DNA of 8,103 bases from Bacillota bacterium. Its GTDB lineage: Bacteria > Bacillota > Bacilli > Alicyclobacillales > SLC66. The position numbers and the translations under genes were made by a program. The DNA lies in contig JAJZZT010000016.1 in NCBI GenBank assembly GCA_021797415.1, positions 1-8,103 on the forward strand. The letters are read 5' to 3'. The notes under the pieces were generated by a model. The model saw only the letters and a program-made list of their open reading frames with translations, searched no databases and was not told the origin of the DNA. How positions within the stretch are numbered: the first letter of the stretch is position 1; every line of letters starts with the position of its first letter. Below are positions 5,838 to 8,103 of this stretch, piece by piece.

Positions 5838-6836
5838 ATGGGAAATAGGACAGAACTGCCCCGCGATGGGAGAGGGTCGGCGTCCTGGATCGCCGCAAAG
5901 AAAGCCGGCATCGCCGCGCCGCGGCGCAGGATCTCCTGGGATCGGGTGTCCGCCGTGGCCACGCTGGTTCCGTCTCTTTTGCTGCTGGGCGTGTTTGTGT
6001 ATGGATTCATCGCGTGGACCGGATATGTTTCATTGACCAACTGGAACAGCTTCATTCCGACTTTTTCGTTCGCCGGATGGCAGAATTACGTTAATGTCTT
6101 CGGCACGTTCCGCTTTCAGTCGGATCTGCGCAACATCATCGTGTTCACGGCGCTGTTCATCATCGGGTGTCTCGTCGTGGGGATGGCGCTCGCGCTGTTG
6201 CTTGACCAGCGAATCCGCGCGGAGGGCCTGTTTCGCAGCATCTTCATTTTTCCCATGGCAATCTCGTTTGTCGTCACCGGCGTGATCTGGTCCTGGATCC
6301 TGAATCCGCAGACCGGCGTGAACCTGATTCTAAAGGCGCTTGGCGTCAAGGCGCTCCCGGTATGGTTTCTCAGCACCGCCATCCCGCCTGGCATCCCGCT
6401 GGGGCAGATCCAGTTCGGCATCCCGCTTGCCCTGTTCGCGGTGCTCATCGCGGCAGTCTGGCAGATGTCCGGCTTTGCCATGGCGGTCTACCTCGCGGGG
6501 TTGCGCGGCATCTCGGACGACATCAAGGAGGCGGCGCGAATCGATGGGTCCGGCGCGTGGCGCATGTTCTGGACCATCATCCTGCCGCAACTGCGCGCGA
6601 CCACTACGACGATCGTGATCATCCTCACGGCGGCGTCGCTCAAGGTGTTCGGGCTCATCTACGCGATGACGGGACCCGGGCAGGAATTCGTGACCGACAT
6701 GCCGAGCCTCAACATGTTCCAGACCACGTTTCAGGGCAATCAGTTCGCCCAGGGGGCGGCCATCGCGATCGTCATCCTGCTGCTCATGGCGGTGTTCATC
6801 GTTCCGTACCTGGTTTCCACTCTGCGCCAACAGTAG
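5838..6836 (+). CDS. Carbohydrate ABC transporter permease 1 (MalF-type, CUT1)
   Basis: This is one of two membrane subunits forming the sugar channel in the cytoplasmic membrane. The 332-aa product has a basic cytoplasmic N-terminus (about 1-38) followed by hydrophobic segments, starting near 40-61 and continuing at about 99-122, 133-154, 196-220 and the C-terminal end. The EAA loop that docks the ATPase is clear: EAARIDGSGAWRMFWTIILP (231-250). The ATG was chosen because GAGGAGG lies 6 nt upstream. An upstream in-frame ATG at 5781 has no such site and lies just past the hairpin. The gene starts 163 bp after the binding-protein gene. Its stop TAG (6834-6836) lies inside the first unit of a 19-bp tandem array, so the array's origin involves the very end of this gene. 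Relatives are GtsB-like glucose permeases. Confidence 0.93.
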   Translation: MGNRTELPRDGRGSASWIAAKKAGIAAPRRRISWDRVSAVATLVPSLLLLGVFVYGFIAWTGYVSLTNWNSFIPTFSFAGWQNYVNVFGTFRFQSDLRNIIVFTALFIIGCLVVGMALALLLDQRIRAEGLFRSIFIFPMAISFVVTGVIWSWILNPQTGVNLILKALGVKALPVWFLSTAIPPGIPLGQIQFGIPLALFAVLIAAVWQMSGFAMAVYLAGLRGISDDIKEAARIDGSGAWRMFWTIILPQLRATTTTIVIILTAASLKVFGLIYAMTGPGQEFVTDMPSLNMFQTTFQGNQFAQGAAIAIVILLLMAVFIVPYLVSTLRQQ

Positions 6837-6906
6837 CCTGTAGGTTCCGCAGTAGCCTTTGGATTCAGCAGTAGCCTGTGGATTCAGCAGTAGCCTGTGG
6901 ATTCGC
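6831..6906 (+). repeat. Four tandem 19-bp units at the 3' end of permease 1
   Basis: The units begin at 6831, 6850, 6869 and 6888 with consensus CAGTAGCCTGTGGATTCAG. The first unit contains the last codon (CAG) and stop (TAG) of permease 1. Units 2 and 3 differ at one position, unit 4 differs only at its end, and unit 1 is the most diverged. Nineteen is not a multiple of three, and every unit carries the TAG. The array ends just before palindromic element copy 2. Confidence 0.93.
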
Positions 6907-6914
6907 CTGGTCGT

Positions 6915-6996
6915 CGTCATGCCCTTTGCTCGCCGCGAGTTTTGCGAAGTGGTGTCTGGGCGGGAGCAAAGGGCATGACGGCGATTGGCAGAAGAC
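6915..6996 (+). repeat. Long palindromic dispersed element, copy 2
   Basis: Perfect 17-bp arms, CGTCATGCCCTTTGCTC (6915-6931) and its complement (6964-6980), flank a 32-nt loop. GGCAGAAGAC follows at 6987-6996. The order of blocks (GAGTT at 6937, GGTGTCTG at 6951, GAGCAAAGGG at 6964, GGCAG(C/A)AGAC) matches copy 1 read in reverse. It lies wholly within the gap between the two permease genes, where such operons are usually tightly packed, so insertion after operon formation is likely. Confidence 0.8.
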
Positions 6997-7037
6997 ATTT
7001 TCAAAACAGATCGTCTCCGGGAAGGAGTGTGAAATCC

Positions 7038-7862
7038 ATGCTGGCACTGCGGCGCGTCAACCGTGCCCTGATCTACGGGGCCCTGATCATTCTGGCGCTG
7101 CTTTACCTCGTGCCGGTGTACGTCGTGATCGTCACGAGCCTGAAGGCGAATGCCGCCATCAGCCTGTCGCAGATGTGGAATTTGCCGTCCGCGCTGAGTC
7201 TGTCCAGCATCGCCGCCGCATGGGGGCAGCTCGGGCCGAACTTTCTCAACAGCTTTGAACTGGCGATTCCCGCCACGCTCCTGTCCGCCCTGCTGGGCTC
7301 GCTCAATGGATACGTCCTGTCCAAATGGAAATTCAGGGGGTCGTCCATCGTCTTCTTTTTCATTTTGTTCGGCATGTTCATCCCGTATCAGAGTGTCCTG
7401 ATCCCGCTTTTGCGCGTACTGGATACCATCGGTCTATACAATTCGATCGCCGGACTGATCCTCGTGCACGTCGTCTACGGCATTCCCATCACCACCCTGA
7501 TCTTTCGCAACTTCTATACGGCGATTCCCGATGAGATCATTGAATCCGGGAAGATCGACGGAACGGGGTACTGGGGGATATTCAGGCACATCATCCTGCC
7601 GCTTTCGATCCCCGGCTTCGTCGTTGCCGCGATTTGGCAGTTCACTCAGGTCTGGAACAACTTTCTCTTCGCCGTGGCTTTGACCAATCCGCCGAACCAG
7701 CCCGTGACGGTCGCCCTGGTCAATATCGCCGGGAGCCAGACGATCCAGTGGAACGTGCAGATGGCCAGCGCCCTGCTGGTGTCGGTTCCGACGCTCGTCG
7801 TGTACATCCTGCTCGGGAAATACTTCATGCGCGGCCTGCTCGCGGGCTCGGTCAAAGGATGA
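7038..7862 (+). CDS. Carbohydrate ABC transporter permease 2 (MalG-type, CUT1)
   Basis: This is the second channel subunit, partner of permease 1. The 274-aa product is of normal length for MalG/GtsC-like proteins. It has a first membrane segment at about 11-34, then others around 77-95, 104-127, 136-156, 191-211 and the C-terminus. Its EAA-type loop reads EIIESGKIDGTGYWGIFRHIILP (166-188), with ESG in place of the usual EAA but the G and the I-LP end kept. ATG 7038 was chosen: GAAGGAG ends 10 nt upstream and the protein begins just before its first membrane helix. The frame is open back to 6897, but that would translate through the palindromic element. The 201-bp gap from permease 1 is filled by repeats. 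No ATPase gene follows within the 241 bp left in the window. Confidence 0.92.
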   Translation: MLALRRVNRALIYGALIILALLYLVPVYVVIVTSLKANAAISLSQMWNLPSALSLSSIAAAWGQLGPNFLNSFELAIPATLLSALLGSLNGYVLSKWKFRGSSIVFFFILFGMFIPYQSVLIPLLRVLDTIGLYNSIAGLILVHVVYGIPITTLIFRNFYTAIPDEIIESGKIDGTGYWGIFRHIILPLSIPGFVVAAIWQFTQVWNNFLFAVALTNPPNQPVTVALVNIAGSQTIQWNVQMASALLVSVPTLVVYILLGKYFMRGLLAGSVKG

Positions 7863-8103
7863 GCGAGAGGCTCAGAATGCTTTCGGGGTAATTGTCCCCG
7901 TGACCATCCATATCGTCATTGATCCAACTGATAGAGGTTGTTCAAAAAGGGGACAGAACTCTCTGGCGCATGGCTGCGCCATCGCCAGAAATGCTCCCTC
8001 ACGCACCCCAAAACGTACGCTCGGGGACATGGGATAAACCCAATTCCGGCAGGCGCGTTACAGTACATTTAGTGTCCGATTAGAGCCTCGGACACTAAAT
8101 GTG
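7863..8103. other. Structured non-coding 3' flank of the ABC operon
   Basis: I see no gene here. Small stems include CGGGG/CCCCG (7884-7888 and 7896-7900), with TGTCCCC at 7893-7899 also complementary to GGGGACA at 7949-7955. A longer stem pairs TCTGGCG (7962-7968) with CGCCAGA (7983-7989) and has an inner ATGGC/GCCAT. AGAGGTTGTTCAAAAAG (about 7933-7949) resembles repeat or IS-flank sequence I associate with Bacillales genomes, but this is only an impression. None of these stems has a U-tract, so no intrinsic terminator is called. Confidence 0.5.
8065..8102. repeat. Perfect 15-bp hairpin at the right edge, copy 2 of a covarying pair
   Basis: ACATTTAGTGTCCGA (8065-8079) pairs with TCGGACACTAAATGT (8088-8102) around the 8-nt loop TTAGAGCC. 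Compared with copy 1, the stem keeps CAT-W-TAGTGT-YY-GA, while the W and both Y positions changed with their partners. The window ends one base after the hairpin, so its downstream side is unseen. Confidence 0.88.

Noticed and set aside
6330..7004. 224-codon minus-strand frame
   Set aside because: It is antisense to permease 1 and the repeat gap, with a charged low-complexity product and no family resemblance.
6897..7037. Upstream extension of permease 2 by 47 residues
   Set aside because: It is translated through the palindromic element and a tandem-repeat unit. A GAAGGAG site precedes ATG 7038.

Overview
The window is about 60% G+C bacterial chromosome with strong Shine-Dalgarno sites (GAGGAGG, AAGGAG, AAGGGGG) and some TTG/GTG starts. 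My best guess is a moderately GC-rich Bacillota, perhaps Alicyclobacillaceae-like. This is inference only. Two things fit that guess less well: the CCA-adding enzyme reads like the enterobacterial type, and the sugar-binding protein lacks a lipobox. No rRNA, tRNA, CRISPR array or intact insertion sequence is visible.

Layout. An AEC-family membrane transporter gene runs leftward off the left edge (1-844, minus). A spacer with a long palindromic element separates it from a rightward gene for a CCA-adding tRNA nucleotidyltransferase (1070-2332). Next come a GNAT acetyltransferase gene broken by two compensating frameshifts (2425-2919) and a small exported lytic transglycosylase with a lysine-rich repeat linker (3084-3701). 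A 707-bp non-coding stretch (3702-4408) follows, holding a perfect 16-bp hairpin, several weaker inverted repeats and a plausible sigma-A promoter. The right half is a carbohydrate ABC importer of the CUT1 type: binding protein (4409-5674), permease 1 (5838-6836) and permease 2 (7038-7862). The binding protein resembles the glucose/mannose-binding proteins of Thermus and Pseudomonas GtsA. No ATP-binding subunit follows, so the importer probably borrows a shared MsmX-type ATPase encoded elsewhere.

The main interest is in the non-coding DNA. (1) Two hairpins, at 3717-3756 and 8065-8102, share one plan: a long perfect stem with core AGTGTYYGA, an 8-nt loop, and three compensated base-pair changes between copies. 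They look like members of one hairpin family. (2) Two palindromic elements of about 70-100 bp, near 885-970 (inverted) and 6915-6996, are diverged copies of one dispersed repeat. (3) A four-unit 19-bp tandem array begins in the last codon and stop of permease 1. Together with the second palindromic copy it fills an unusually large gap inside the transporter operon. (4) A 14-bp GC-rich hairpin sits between the binding-protein and permease genes, where differential mRNA stability is expected. I see no convincingly new enzymatic system. The undescribed material, if any, is these repeat families.
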